Numbered from the stretch's first letter, positions 1 to 6,567 are shown. The stretch is DNA of 6,736 bases from Deltaproteobacteria bacterium (GCA_024280875.1 JAJRPH010000554.1:1-6736), one strand, 5' to 3'. Notes: generated from the letters alone by a model not told the origin. Numbers and translations: made by a program.

Positions 1-459
1 AAACGGGTGTTTGACCTGAAACAGTATATTGATGAACTGTTAATAAGCATTCGGCCCAAGTTTAAAAATACCAAACACGCCATTCGAATCATCTGTCCGG
101 AAAGAATAAGGATAAAAAGCTATCCCGGCGCATTTGCGCAGATACTGACAAATCTGGTGATGAATTCATTGATCCATGGTTTTGACGGAATCGAAACCGG
201 CGAGATTGTCATTGAAATCACCCGGCATGAACAGGAAATCCGAATGCGATACAGTGACAATGGCAAGGGAATGGATGATGATACTCTGAAAAAGATTTAC
301 GAACCTTTTTTTACAACCAAGCGGTCTCATGGAGGAACCGGGCTCGGGATGCATCTGGTTTACAACCTGGTCACCCAGACCATAGACGGTGTGATTGAAT
401 GTTCGAGTTCACCGGAAAACGGAACCGTTTTTACAATCTGTTTTCCTTCGTTATCTTAG
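1..459 (+). CDS. sensor histidine kinase, C-terminal fragment (HATPase_c domain), cut by window edge
   Basis: This is the ATP-binding catalytic end of a two-component sensor kinase. The frame is open to base 1, so the GTG at 7 is most likely an internal Val codon and the true start lies outside the window. Numbering from that GTG, all four Bergerat-fold boxes are visible: the N box (N49-G58, key Asn N53), the G1 box DNGKGMD (84-90), the F box EPFFTTK (99-105) and the G2 box GGTGLGM (109-115). The HisKA phospho-acceptor His and any sensor domain are not visible, so the signal and the partner regulator cannot be inferred. No receiver domain follows; the protein ends just after the HATPase domain. 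The next gene starts 75 bases downstream on the same strand, so cotranscription is possible. It is unrelated in position to the complete kinase on the other strand. Domain identity is seen directly; everything else is unknown. Confidence 0.93.
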   Translation, partial: KRVFDLKQYIDELLISIRPKFKNTKHAIRIICPERIRIKSYPGAFAQILTNLVMNSLIHGFDGIETGEIVIEITRHEQEIRMRYSDNGKGMDDDTLKKIYEPFFTTKRSHGGTGLGMHLVYNLVTQTIDGVIECSSSPENGTVFTICFPSLS

Positions 460-534
460 GTGTACATCAAAAGACAGGAAGATTGAACAAAACAAGCGGT
501 GTGAGATGTTAAATTCTTAAGAGGTATTTCTAAA

Positions 535-1479
535 ATGAATGTCGATGTGAAGGCGCTCGGCGAGTTTGAAGATTCATTGAATCCGGCATTTCCTGAAAAA
601 AGCGGAATTGTGCCGGAAATTCTGGGCTACGGTGAAATTTCAACGACTTTTTCCATGGCATCCATGTCGGATATCGCGTTTAAACGGATGCCGCCCTTTG
701 AAAACTCCGAGCAGATTACGGCTTATAAAAAAGCCGTTAGAAAATACTGTTCGATGCTGACGGATATATGCGATATCCAGGTTTCTGACTATGCCTTTTA
801 TGATTTTTTCAACTGTCATGAAGAACATATTCTGTATGTTGCGCAACCCAGGCTATCCCAGGAATCCATCGGTCACAATGTGCTGAAAACCTGTACCCGT
901 CATGAACTCGAAACCATGGTTATTGCCATGATGAAACGCTTTATCCTGCTTTTTAAATTTAATTATGAAAACAGGCAAAACGAGTCCATCGGTCTTGATG
1001 GCCAATTATCCAACTGGAGTTTTCATTTATCCGGGAAAAATGATACGGACCCTGTATACTTTGATATTACGACGCCTCTTTTCCGTATAAAAGGCAAAGA
1101 GCAGCTGGATACGGGGATTTTTTTAAAAAGTTGTCCGTCCTTTCTGACCTGGCTGGTTCGATGGCAGTTTCTTGACGAAGTGCTGGACCGGTATCATGAT
1201 GTGCATATGATTTTAATTGATATGGTCGCCAATTTCCACAAAGAATGCCGGGAAGATCTCATTGACAGCGCTTTGTCGATCATTAATGCTTATCTTGAAA
1301 AAGAAAATTTGCTTACAAAGATTCATATTCTGAAAAAATCAGAAGTAGACAATTACTATAAGAATGATGCATTTATCTGGTCACTTTTTTTATCGCTCAG
1401 GCGTTTTGATCGATTTATGAAAACAAAAATATTCAGGCAGCGGTATAATTTTATTCTGCCCGGAAAGATCAGTCGATAG
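535..1479 (+). CDS. uncharacterised protein with possible kinase-like (APH/PKL) fold
   Basis: A 314-residue cytoplasmic-looking protein with no signal peptide or membrane segment. I do not recognise a characterised family; it may belong to a Pfam DUF (DUF6206 comes to mind, from memory and unverified). The order and spacing of motifs recall a protein-kinase-like or aminoglycoside-phosphotransferase fold. There is a Gly-containing stretch GYGEIST (31-37), then IAFKRMP with K50 as a candidate ATP-binding Lys, and a hinge-like ILYVAQPRL (99-107). GLDGQLSNW follows, in which D155 and N160 have the D-x4-N spacing of a catalytic loop. VYFDITTP comes next, with D177 as a candidate metal-binding Asp. 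The classic HxD/HGD and DFG wording is absent, so activity is uncertain. The ATG start is supported by AAGAGGT at 519-525, nine bases upstream. It lies 53 bases before the secernin-like gene and is probably cotranscribed with it. The coding call is secure; the fold is inference. Confidence 0.9.
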   Translation: MNVDVKALGEFEDSLNPAFPEKSGIVPEILGYGEISTTFSMASMSDIAFKRMPPFENSEQITAYKKAVRKYCSMLTDICDIQVSDYAFYDFFNCHEEHILYVAQPRLSQESIGHNVLKTCTRHELETMVIAMMKRFILLFKFNYENRQNESIGLDGQLSNWSFHLSGKNDTDPVYFDITTPLFRIKGKEQLDTGIFLKSCPSFLTWLVRWQFLDEVLDRYHDVHMILIDMVANFHKECREDLIDSALSIINAYLEKENLLTKIHILKKSEVDNYYKNDAFIWSLFLSLRRFDRFMKTKIFRQRYNFILPGKISR

Positions 1480-1532
1480 ATTATTTTTTAATTTTTTCCG
1501 GTGTCTCCGGTTTTTGATAAGGACTAAATTAT

Positions 1533-2831
1533 ATGTGTGATACCCATGTACTGATAAAAAATAATGTTGTGTATTTTTCTAAAAACAGTGACCGGGAACC
1601 CGGTGAAGCGCAGCTGGTCGTTCGCATCCCTTCAGAATCAAATATTAAGCAGCAAAAGCTTAAAACGACTTATATTACCATTGATCAAAGCGACAGGCGG
1701 CATGGGGTGATTCTAAGCAAGCCGTTTTGGATATGGGGCGCAGAAATGGGAGCCAATGACCGGGGTGTTGTCATTGGAAATGAAGCTATATATTCCCGCG
1801 TGATTGAAAAAAAGCGTGGACTTATCGGCATGGATCTTCTCCGGCTTGGACTTGAAAGAGGGGATACTGCCGAGCATGCCATGCATGTGATTATCGAATT
1901 GATCGAAAAATACGGGCAGGGGGGTGTTTGCGGTTATCGTGATCAACACATGCGCTATGACAACAGCTTTATGATAGCCGATTCAAATCAGGCATGGATT
2001 CTGGAAACTGCCGGCCGTTTCTGGGTTGCCAAAAAAGTGATATCGTTCGCCGCCATCTCAAATTGTCTGACTATTGGCGAAGATTATGATTTGAAATCAG
2101 ACGGACTTGAGGACAAAGCAAAACAAAAAGGGTTTTTTAAAGCCAAGGGCGCATTTAGCTTTAAGAAAACCTTTGATACCCGTTTTATTCCGTTTTTCGC
2201 TGCTTCCCGCCATCGGCTTCAGTCAAGTCATAACTGTCTGCAGCAGACGTTCCAAGGGCAGCAGATCAATATACAGCAGGTGATGAATAATCTGCGAACG
2301 CATTATGATCAATATGTATCGCCTGCCACCGGAACAAACCGTGATATCTGCATGCACGCCGGCGGTTTTGTTCGAAGAAGTCAGACCTGCGGTTCATTGG
2401 TGTCAAGATTGTGGGATAATAAAAGCGTCCATTTTTGTACCGGGACATCAGCGCCCTGTATGTCGATTTTTAAGCCTGTGTCATTTGATTTTGATATAGA
2501 CTTCAGTGTATTAAATTCTGACGAAACAACCGTTGAGGGTTCTTTGTGGCAGAATCATGAATACATTCACCGCCGTCTGATTTTTATGGATAAAAAGCGC
2601 TATGTGCTGCAGGAGTCGATCGCTCAGACAGAAAATGAGATGTTGTCTGTTTTTGAAGAAAAAGAATTTAAGCCTTCCAGAGATGACGTGATAAAAGCCG
2701 ATGATATAGTTCGTAAATGGACGGACCGATGTTTCTATGAGTACCGGCATCACACGTTTCATTATCCATTCATGAGCCTGTATGGTAGATTCTGGAAAAA
2801 GACAAACGAGCAGGACGGGTTTAATTTTTAA
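1533..2831 (+). CDS. secernin-like Ntn-hydrolase (peptidase family C69)
   Basis: A 432-residue protein of the secernin/C69 dipeptidase group, whose members use an N-terminal Cys exposed by Met removal as the nucleophile of an Ntn-hydrolase fold. Here the protein begins MCDT, so C2 is the predicted nucleophile, and the ATG at 1533 must be the start. An AAGGA-type ribosome site lies at 1517-1523, nine bases upstream. Family hallmarks in order are KNSDR (17-21), the long block WIWGAEMGANDRGVVIGNEA (66-85), GMDLLRLGLERGDTA (99-113), NSFMIADSNQAWILETAGR (144-162), AISNCLTIG (174-182), and HAGG..QTCGSLVSRL with FCTGTSAPCMSIFKP (275-315). The WGAEMGAN and GMDLxRLGLERG blocks match what I recall of animal secernins, closer than to classical PepD dipeptidases. 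No signal peptide is seen, so it is probably cytoplasmic. The natural substrate is unknown; peptide or amide hydrolysis is a family-level inference. Its upstream neighbour is the kinase-like unknown protein. Confidence 0.93.
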   Translation: MCDTHVLIKNNVVYFSKNSDREPGEAQLVVRIPSESNIKQQKLKTTYITIDQSDRRHGVILSKPFWIWGAEMGANDRGVVIGNEAIYSRVIEKKRGLIGMDLLRLGLERGDTAEHAMHVIIELIEKYGQGGVCGYRDQHMRYDNSFMIADSNQAWILETAGRFWVAKKVISFAAISNCLTIGEDYDLKSDGLEDKAKQKGFFKAKGAFSFKKTFDTRFIPFFAASRHRLQSSHNCLQQTFQGQQINIQQVMNNLRTHYDQYVSPATGTNRDICMHAGGFVRRSQTCGSLVSRLWDNKSVHFCTGTSAPCMSIFKPVSFDFDIDFSVLNSDETTVEGSLWQNHEYIHRRLIFMDKKRYVLQESIAQTENEMLSVFEEKEFKPSRDDVIKADDIVRKWTDRCFYEYRHHTFHYPFMSLYGRFWKKTNEQDGFNF

Positions 2832-2977
2832 AAAAATTAAAAGGTTTGTGGCCACTAAATCGCGCAATTTTTTATTGATTTTATGAATTATTATAATTAC
2901 TTGTTTCATGAAACATGATTATTCTACTTGATATTTGATCACCTGGTTACGCTTGAGTTTTTGTTCTAAGAGGATAT
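2832..2977. other. AT-rich convergent intergenic gap
   Basis: The secernin-like gene ends at 2831 and the oppositely oriented response regulator ends at 2978, so both transcripts must stop near here. An AT-only inverted repeat (TTTAATTTTT at 2820-2829 with AAAAATTAAA at 2832-2841) spans the secernin stop codon. No GC-rich stem with a following U-tract is visible in either direction, so termination is either Rho-dependent or uses weak AT hairpins. The 14-bp palindrome is listed separately. No gene is seen. Confidence 0.6.
2902..2915. repeat. perfect 14-bp palindrome TGTTTCATGAAACA
   Basis: The sequence equals its own reverse complement over 14 bases in the gap between two convergent genes. 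It could be a protein-binding dyad or a weak bidirectional terminator stem, although it is AT-rich and has no loop bases beyond the palindrome centre. It resembles the ParB site parS (TGTTTCACGTGAAACA, from memory) with the two central bases removed. Its function is unknown. Confidence 0.5.
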
Positions 2978-4360
2978 TCAAGTCGATTCCAGGCCGTATT
3001 TTTGAAGTTTGTTGTATAACGTCCGCCGGTTGATACCCAGTTTCCGTGCCGCCTTGCTTTTGTTGCCACCAACGGCTTCCAGCGTTGATAATATACTTTC
3101 CCGTTCAATCCCTTCCAGGGACTGGGATCTGTTGCTTAATGGCAGGCCCCCCGCAACCCGCTCCATTTGCGCATCCGATTCTGCAATACGCATCGGGAGC
3201 ACCTTTTCACTGATGTACTCATCCAAAGTGAGGATTGCCGCCCGTTCCACGGCGTTCTCTATTTCCCGGATATTGCCGGGCCAGTCATGCTTGAGCAGCA
3301 TATCCATGGCGGTGGGTGTAAATCCTTTTATTTTTTTACTGTTTTTTTTTGCATAAATGGTTAGAAAATGCTGGGCCAGTAAAGGAATATCTTCGATTCG
3401 TTCTCTTAACGGCGGGATATTCAGATTGACCACGTTTAGCCGGTAATAAAGGTCTTCCCGGAATTTTCCGGATGCGACATTGTCCGATAAGTTTTGATTG
3501 GTTGCCGCCATGACACGCACATCAACGGTGATTGTCGTTTCACCGCCGACCCGCTGGATTTCTCTTTCCTGAATAACGCGAAGGAGCTTGGCCTGCATGA
3601 CAATGGACATTTCCCCGATTTCATCCAGAAAAATCGTCCCTTTGTCAGCCTGCATAAATCGTCCTTCCCGACGCTTGTCAGCCCCGGTAAAGGCGCCCTT
3701 TTCATGACCGAACAGTTCAGACTCCAGCAGGGATTCCGGCAAAGCAGCACAATTGATCGTCACCAGTGGGCCGTTGCGTCGATTGCTGTTTGCATGGATC
3801 GCGCGCGCAATAAGTTCTTTTCCCGTGCCGCTTTCCCCGGTAATCAGAACGGTTGCTTCAGAAGGCGCGATCATGGCAACCATTTCCAGCAATTTTTTCA
3901 TCGGCGGACTGGTGCCGATAATATTTTTTATTGCCATGCCGGAGTGGAGCTTTTCCTTTAATGTCTTGTTCTCCTCTTTCAATTGTATATGCTCTAAAGC
4001 CCGCTTGATGACCAGCTTCAACTCATCAAAATCGAGCGGTTTGGTCAGGTAATCATAAGCGCCGCTTTTCATGGCATCCACGGCTGATTCAACCGAGGAA
4101 TAGGCGGTCATGATCAGTACGGGTATAGACGGGTTATACGCTTTAATGTTCGACAATGCCTCAATTCCGTCCATAACCGCCATCCGGACATCCATCAGGA
4201 TCAGATCAAAAGCCTTTTCTTTAACTTTTGCCACGGCGGTTTCGCCGTCGTCCACCCCTTCCACACGATAGCCCCAGCTCTTAATGATTGTTTTTAATGT
4301 GGAGAGATGGCCGGTGTCATCATCAACAACAAGGATTAAAGGTTGTGTTCCTGCACCCAT
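2978..4360 (-). CDS. sigma-54-dependent response regulator, NtrC/AtoC/ZraR family
   Basis: A 460-residue, full-length NtrC-type activator. The receiver domain (about 8-120) has the acidic pair D13/D14, phospho-acceptor D57 (LILMDVRM), T85 and K107. The sigma-54 AAA+ domain (about 145-375) shows Walker A GESGTGKE (175-182), the sigma-54-contacting loop GAFTGA (222-227), Walker B GTIFLDEIGE (241-250), arginine-finger region FREDLYYRLNVV (300-311) and the sensor II block WPGNIREIENAVERA (360-374). A Fis-type helix-turn-helix occupies about 417-457 (GNKSKAARKLGINRRTLYNKL). All residues needed for ATP hydrolysis and sigma-54 contact are intact. It should bind enhancer DNA and activate sigma-54 promoters after phosphorylation by the kinase encoded just upstream. 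Its ATG shares one base with that gene's stop (TAATG). An AGGAG at 4369-4373 lies eight bases before the start. The exact subfamily and target genes are not determinable from sequence; the candidate targets are the divergent promoters at 6216-6238 and 6596-6618. Confidence 0.97.
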   Translation of the reverse strand: MGAGTQPLILVVDDDTGHLSTLKTIIKSWGYRVEGVDDGETAVAKVKEKAFDLILMDVRMAVMDGIEALSNIKAYNPSIPVLIMTAYSSVESAVDAMKSGAYDYLTKPLDFDELKLVIKRALEHIQLKEENKTLKEKLHSGMAIKNIIGTSPPMKKLLEMVAMIAPSEATVLITGESGTGKELIARAIHANSNRRNGPLVTINCAALPESLLESELFGHEKGAFTGADKRREGRFMQADKGTIFLDEIGEMSIVMQAKLLRVIQEREIQRVGGETTITVDVRVMAATNQNLSDNVASGKFREDLYYRLNVVNLNIPPLRERIEDIPLLAQHFLTIYAKKNSKKIKGFTPTAMDMLLKHDWPGNIREIENAVERAAILTLDEYISEKVLPMRIAESDAQMERVAGGLPLSNRSQSLEGIERESILSTLEAVGGNKSKAARKLGINRRTLYNKLQKYGLEST

Positions 4361-4373
4361 TATTTTTTCTCCT
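4358..4373 (-). promoter_or_regulatory. TAATG stop/start overlap with AGGAG ribosome site
   Basis: The kinase stop TAA (4360-4362) overlaps the regulator ATG (4358-4360) by one base. AGGAG (4369-4373) lies inside the end of the kinase gene at ideal spacing. This arrangement is typical of translational coupling and fixes the regulator start. It implies linked production of sensor and regulator. Confidence 0.85.
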
Positions 4374-6189
4374 GTTCTTCATTAACAGTCGTGACGGGAA
4401 TTTGGATGGAAAAAACGGTCCCCTTGCCGGACTCGCTATTAACGGATATTTTCCCTTCATGGGCTTCAATGATTTTATGAATAATTGCCAGGCCAAGCCC
4501 TGTTCCCGTCGATTTGGTGGTAAAATACGGCTCAAATATATGATTCAGATTTTTTGAAGAAATGCCTGCACCTGTGTCTTCTACATTAATTTCAATGTGC
4601 TGGTCAGCAACAAAGCGACTCCTGATTGTCAATTCACCACCTGTCTCCATCGCCTGAATACTGTTTAAATACAGATTCAGCAGGCATTGTGTGAATCGGT
4701 CGGGATCCAATATTACATCCGGCAAGTTGTTTTCCGTTTTCAGCTTGACGTTGATGTTCTTTAAATCCGCGTCATGCCTGATCAGGTGCACGGAATGATC
4801 AAGCAATGTATTGATGTCACATGGCTTTAAATTCATTTTTGACGGTCGGGCGAACTCAAGCAGTTCACTGATGACGCGATTCAACCGGTCAACTTCTTTT
4901 ATCATAACATCGGCAGCGTCACTGTCATCACTGCCATCAGGAAATTTATCGCGGTAAAAGGAAGCCATTCCCTTGATCGAACTTAAGGGGTTTCGGATCT
5001 CATGGGCAACACCGGCAGCAAGGCTCCCAATCGCGGCCAGTTTTTCTTTTCGCTTGACGTCTTCGCGAAGTTGCTTGATCTCCTTTAAATCAATTAATAG
5101 AAGCACGTATCCAACAAATTCGCCGGCATCATTGATTATTCGCGCGGCGGTGACACTCAGCGGGGCAGGGGATTTGCCGGCAAAAACACAATTCATTTCA
5201 TGCTCCAGTATCCGCTCCTTGTATTTAAGAGATGACACAACCTCGATCAGTTCGGCCGGCAATATCGAATCAAAGAGTTTGCCCCGGGTATCTTTAAAAG
5301 AAAGGCCGGTAATGGCCTCTGCAGCTGAATTTAACAAGACAACGCGATCGGTTCGCCCAAAAAAGATCAATCCAACCGGTATGTTTGCCACCACTTCATC
5401 GGAAATGGCACTCGTATCCTGAAGCTGTTGTTTTGTTGCGCGATAGCCCTGTGCCAGGAACAAAGTCAAAAAACCGGTAACCCCCAGAATTAACAAGATT
5501 GAGGAAACAATCACAGTGTTGCGAATATCCTCTTTCCGGGCATCTTCAAACGGGGATATGTCAAACCCGACAAAGATGATCTGTTTTTGTTTTTCATAAT
5601 TTTGAGGAAAACACCAGGTGTCACGGTGCCCCTGGCAGCAGCCGGCATTTGTTCCGGACATATTTGCGGACATGTGAACTTGGGTGCCGGTGAAGGGACG
5701 AAAATAACGGTACACCTCAAATACCCTGACCCCTTTTTCTTCAACAATACGCCAATTCTCACTGGCGGATGGAGTCAATGATGCAACGGCATCCGGCGAC
5801 AGATATGAACTGCCGATTTGGCGGGGATCGCTGTGCGCCAGAATTTTGCCATGTTCATCTGTGACAATCAAAGACAAAACATCCGGTTGGCCGGCAACTT
5901 CCTCGAGGAGCTGTTGAACCTGTTGTCCTTCCCAATGCATGGATTTCATCCCTGTCCGGGTGGCGGCTTCAAATGATTTAATCAGCGCTGATCCTTTTTC
6001 CGTTAAGATCTGGGACATATGACGTTTTTCCCGGTTGAGATTGTTTGCGGCAAGGACCACCACCACAATCAACAGGATCAGGGTCGCCCCGATAATCATT
6101 GTGGGCTGGACATAAAATCCAGCCGATTTTCTATAGCTTTGTTTTTTTATAAACAATTTAAACTCGTTTATTTTTATAATTTTATGCAC
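4360..6189 (-). CDS. membrane sensor histidine kinase with Cache-like sensor and PAS domain
   Basis: A 609-residue sensor, partner of the NtrC-type regulator that overlaps its stop. A basic N-terminus precedes membrane segment 1 (about 31-50). An extracytoplasmic region (about 51-222) follows, with a Cache/PDC-like stretch LIVTDEHGKILAHSDP (107-122) and a cluster C184, C185, H188, C193. Membrane segment 2 is about 224-247. A PAS domain (about 260-370) comes next, without an obvious HAMP between. HisKA carries AGVAHEIRNPLSS with phospho-acceptor H396. HATPase boxes are N509 (NLYLNS), DTGAG (538-542), FEPYFTTK (552-559) and GTGLGLA (562-568). The layout resembles ZraS/HydH- and AtoS-type kinases. 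The signal is unknown; the Cys/His cluster hints at metal or redox sensing (inference). GTG at 6189 is the leftmost start after the in-frame stop and keeps the basic N-terminus, but no Shine-Dalgarno precedes it. Met31 (ATG at 6097-6099) is an alternative, also without a good ribosome site. Confidence 0.95.
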   Translation of the reverse strand: MHKIIKINEFKLFIKKQSYRKSAGFYVQPTMIIGATLILLIVVVVLAANNLNREKRHMSQILTEKGSALIKSFEAATRTGMKSMHWEGQQVQQLLEEVAGQPDVLSLIVTDEHGKILAHSDPRQIGSSYLSPDAVASLTPSASENWRIVEEKGVRVFEVYRYFRPFTGTQVHMSANMSGTNAGCCQGHRDTWCFPQNYEKQKQIIFVGFDISPFEDARKEDIRNTVIVSSILLILGVTGFLTLFLAQGYRATKQQLQDTSAISDEVVANIPVGLIFFGRTDRVVLLNSAAEAITGLSFKDTRGKLFDSILPAELIEVVSSLKYKERILEHEMNCVFAGKSPAPLSVTAARIINDAGEFVGYVLLLIDLKEIKQLREDVKRKEKLAAIGSLAAGVAHEIRNPLSSIKGMASFYRDKFPDGSDDSDAADVMIKEVDRLNRVISELLEFARPSKMNLKPCDINTLLDHSVHLIRHDADLKNINVKLKTENNLPDVILDPDRFTQCLLNLYLNSIQAMETGGELTIRSRFVADQHIEINVEDTGAGISSKNLNHIFEPYFTTKSTGTGLGLAIIHKIIEAHEGKISVNSESGKGTVFSIQIPVTTVNEEQEKK

Positions 6190-6205
6190 ATCAGTTAAGA
6201 CTGAT
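6190..6205 (-). promoter_or_regulatory. small leader hairpin abutting the kinase GTG start
   Basis: On the minus strand ATCAGT and ACTGAT pair with a four-base loop and end directly at the GTG start, where a Shine-Dalgarno would be expected. None is present. It may dampen translation initiation or may mean that the true start is further downstream. The six-base stem is weak. Confidence 0.35.
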
Positions 6206-6215
6206 TCATCATGAT

Positions 6216-6238
6216 ATTAATAGCAATAATCATACCAA
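6216..6238 (-). promoter_or_regulatory. sigma-54 (-24/-12) promoter for the kinase/regulator operon
   Basis: The minus strand reads TTGGTATGATTATTGCTAT followed by TAAT. The GG (6235-6236) and GC (6223-6224) are separated by exactly ten bases. It fits the remembered consensus TGGCACG-N4-TTGCW as TGGTATG-N4-TTGCT, differing only C-to-T at two positions. The predicted start is near 6211, giving a leader of about 21 bases to the GTG. The same bases also read as an extended -10 for the housekeeping sigma factor (TGG-TATGAT), but without a -35 at proper spacing. The downstream regulator is a sigma-54 activator, which fits autoregulation. Confidence 0.55.
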
Positions 6239-6256
6239 GCTTATCATATTTCTTTG

Positions 6257-6289
6257 TGTCAATAATATGATTAAACTGCTGTCAATAAT
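6257..6289. repeat. pair of 10-bp direct repeats TGTCAATAAT, 23 bp apart
   Basis: Identical copies lie at 6257-6266 and 6280-6289, about two helical turns apart and so on roughly the same DNA face. They sit about 46-78 bases upstream of the predicted kinase-operon start. Possible regulator sites; read on the minus strand each contains TTGACA, but neither has a -10 at proper spacing. Confidence 0.5.
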
Positions 6290-6338
6290 TAAAATTATCG
6301 ATATGCTTTATTGATCTCCGTGTGGTTTAGCTCTAAAT

Positions 6339-6380
6339 CTGTATATTTTTTTTACAGTAACTGTATAAAAGTTATACAAG
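6339..6380. promoter_or_regulatory. cluster of TGTATA-type dyads, candidate enhancer (UAS)
   Basis: Half-sites CTGTATA occur at 6339-6345 and 6361-6367, exactly 22 bp apart. They are facing TACAG at 6353-6357 and TTATACA at 6372-6378. The best dyad is TGTATAAAAGTTATACA (6362-6378), a perfect 7-bp inverted repeat with a 3-bp centre. A second overlapping dyad is TACAGTAACTGTA (6353-6365). The cluster is centred about 150 bases upstream of the leftward sigma-54 start and about 260 upstream of the rightward one, a plausible distance for NtrC-type enhancers. Binding by the regulator encoded here is inference. Confidence 0.5.
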
Positions 6381-6426
6381 ATTATCAACCTGAATGATTC
6401 AAAAGCTGCAATTTAACTGAGAGGTG

Positions 6427-6534
6427 TTAAAAAAATTCAGATACCGTCATACGATGCTTGATCTGATGTTCATGACATATTGGAGGTATCGAATTTCAGG
6501 TTCTGCGGGAATGACTGAAAAGAGTATTTTTTAA
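6427..6534. repeat. imperfect inverted-repeat element, MITE-like, with internal hairpin
   Basis: The stretch begins and ends with TTAA. Its 24-base ends (6427-6450, 6511-6534) are inverted matches of each other if gaps are allowed (TTAAAAAA, TTCAG and TCAT in order). Inside, AAATTC-A-GATACC (6433-6445) pairs with GGTATCGAATTT (6485-6496), a 12-bp stem with one bulged base. GTCAT (6446-6450) can extend this with ATGAC (6472-6476). It could be a degenerate small mobile repeat or a structured RNA; no gene is encoded. Confidence 0.35.
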
Positions 6535-6567
6535 CTTTTTTGCAAGGCGGTTAATAATTAATAAAAT

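Noticed and set aside
1498..1515. Intrinsic terminator CCGG-TGTCT-CCGG-TTTTT between the unknown gene and the secernin
   Set aside because: A four-base stem is too short to call a terminator; it is kept only as a note on possible read-through control.
2511..2909. 132-codon minus-strand frame opposite the secernin gene
   Set aside because: It lies antisense to a strongly supported coding region and has no recognisable domain or ribosome site; it is a shadow frame.
2902..2915. parS centromere site
   Set aside because: The site is 14 bp instead of 16, lacks the central CACGTG, and no parA/parB genes are present.
5611..5640. Haem c binding site in the sensor domain
   Set aside because: The motif is CC-x2-H-x4-C, not CxxCH.
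5511..5762. Alternative minus-strand frame across the Cys-rich sensor segment, considered as a frameshift in the kinase
   Set aside because: The main kinase frame is continuous through both membrane segments and the PAS domain, so no frameshift is needed.
6257..6289. Housekeeping promoter with TTGACA -35 on the minus strand
   Set aside because: Two perfect TTGACA hexamers exist, but no -10 hexamer lies 16-18 bases downstream of either.
6454..6534. 26-codon + strand frame starting ATG CTT GAT
   Set aside because: There is no ribosome site, the composition is arm-of-repeat sequence, and it coincides with the inverted-repeat element; it is not supported as a gene.
6541..6561. Sigma-54 promoter on the minus strand around TTGCAAGGCGG
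   Set aside because: A TTGCA is present on the minus strand, but no GG lies ten bases upstream of its GC.
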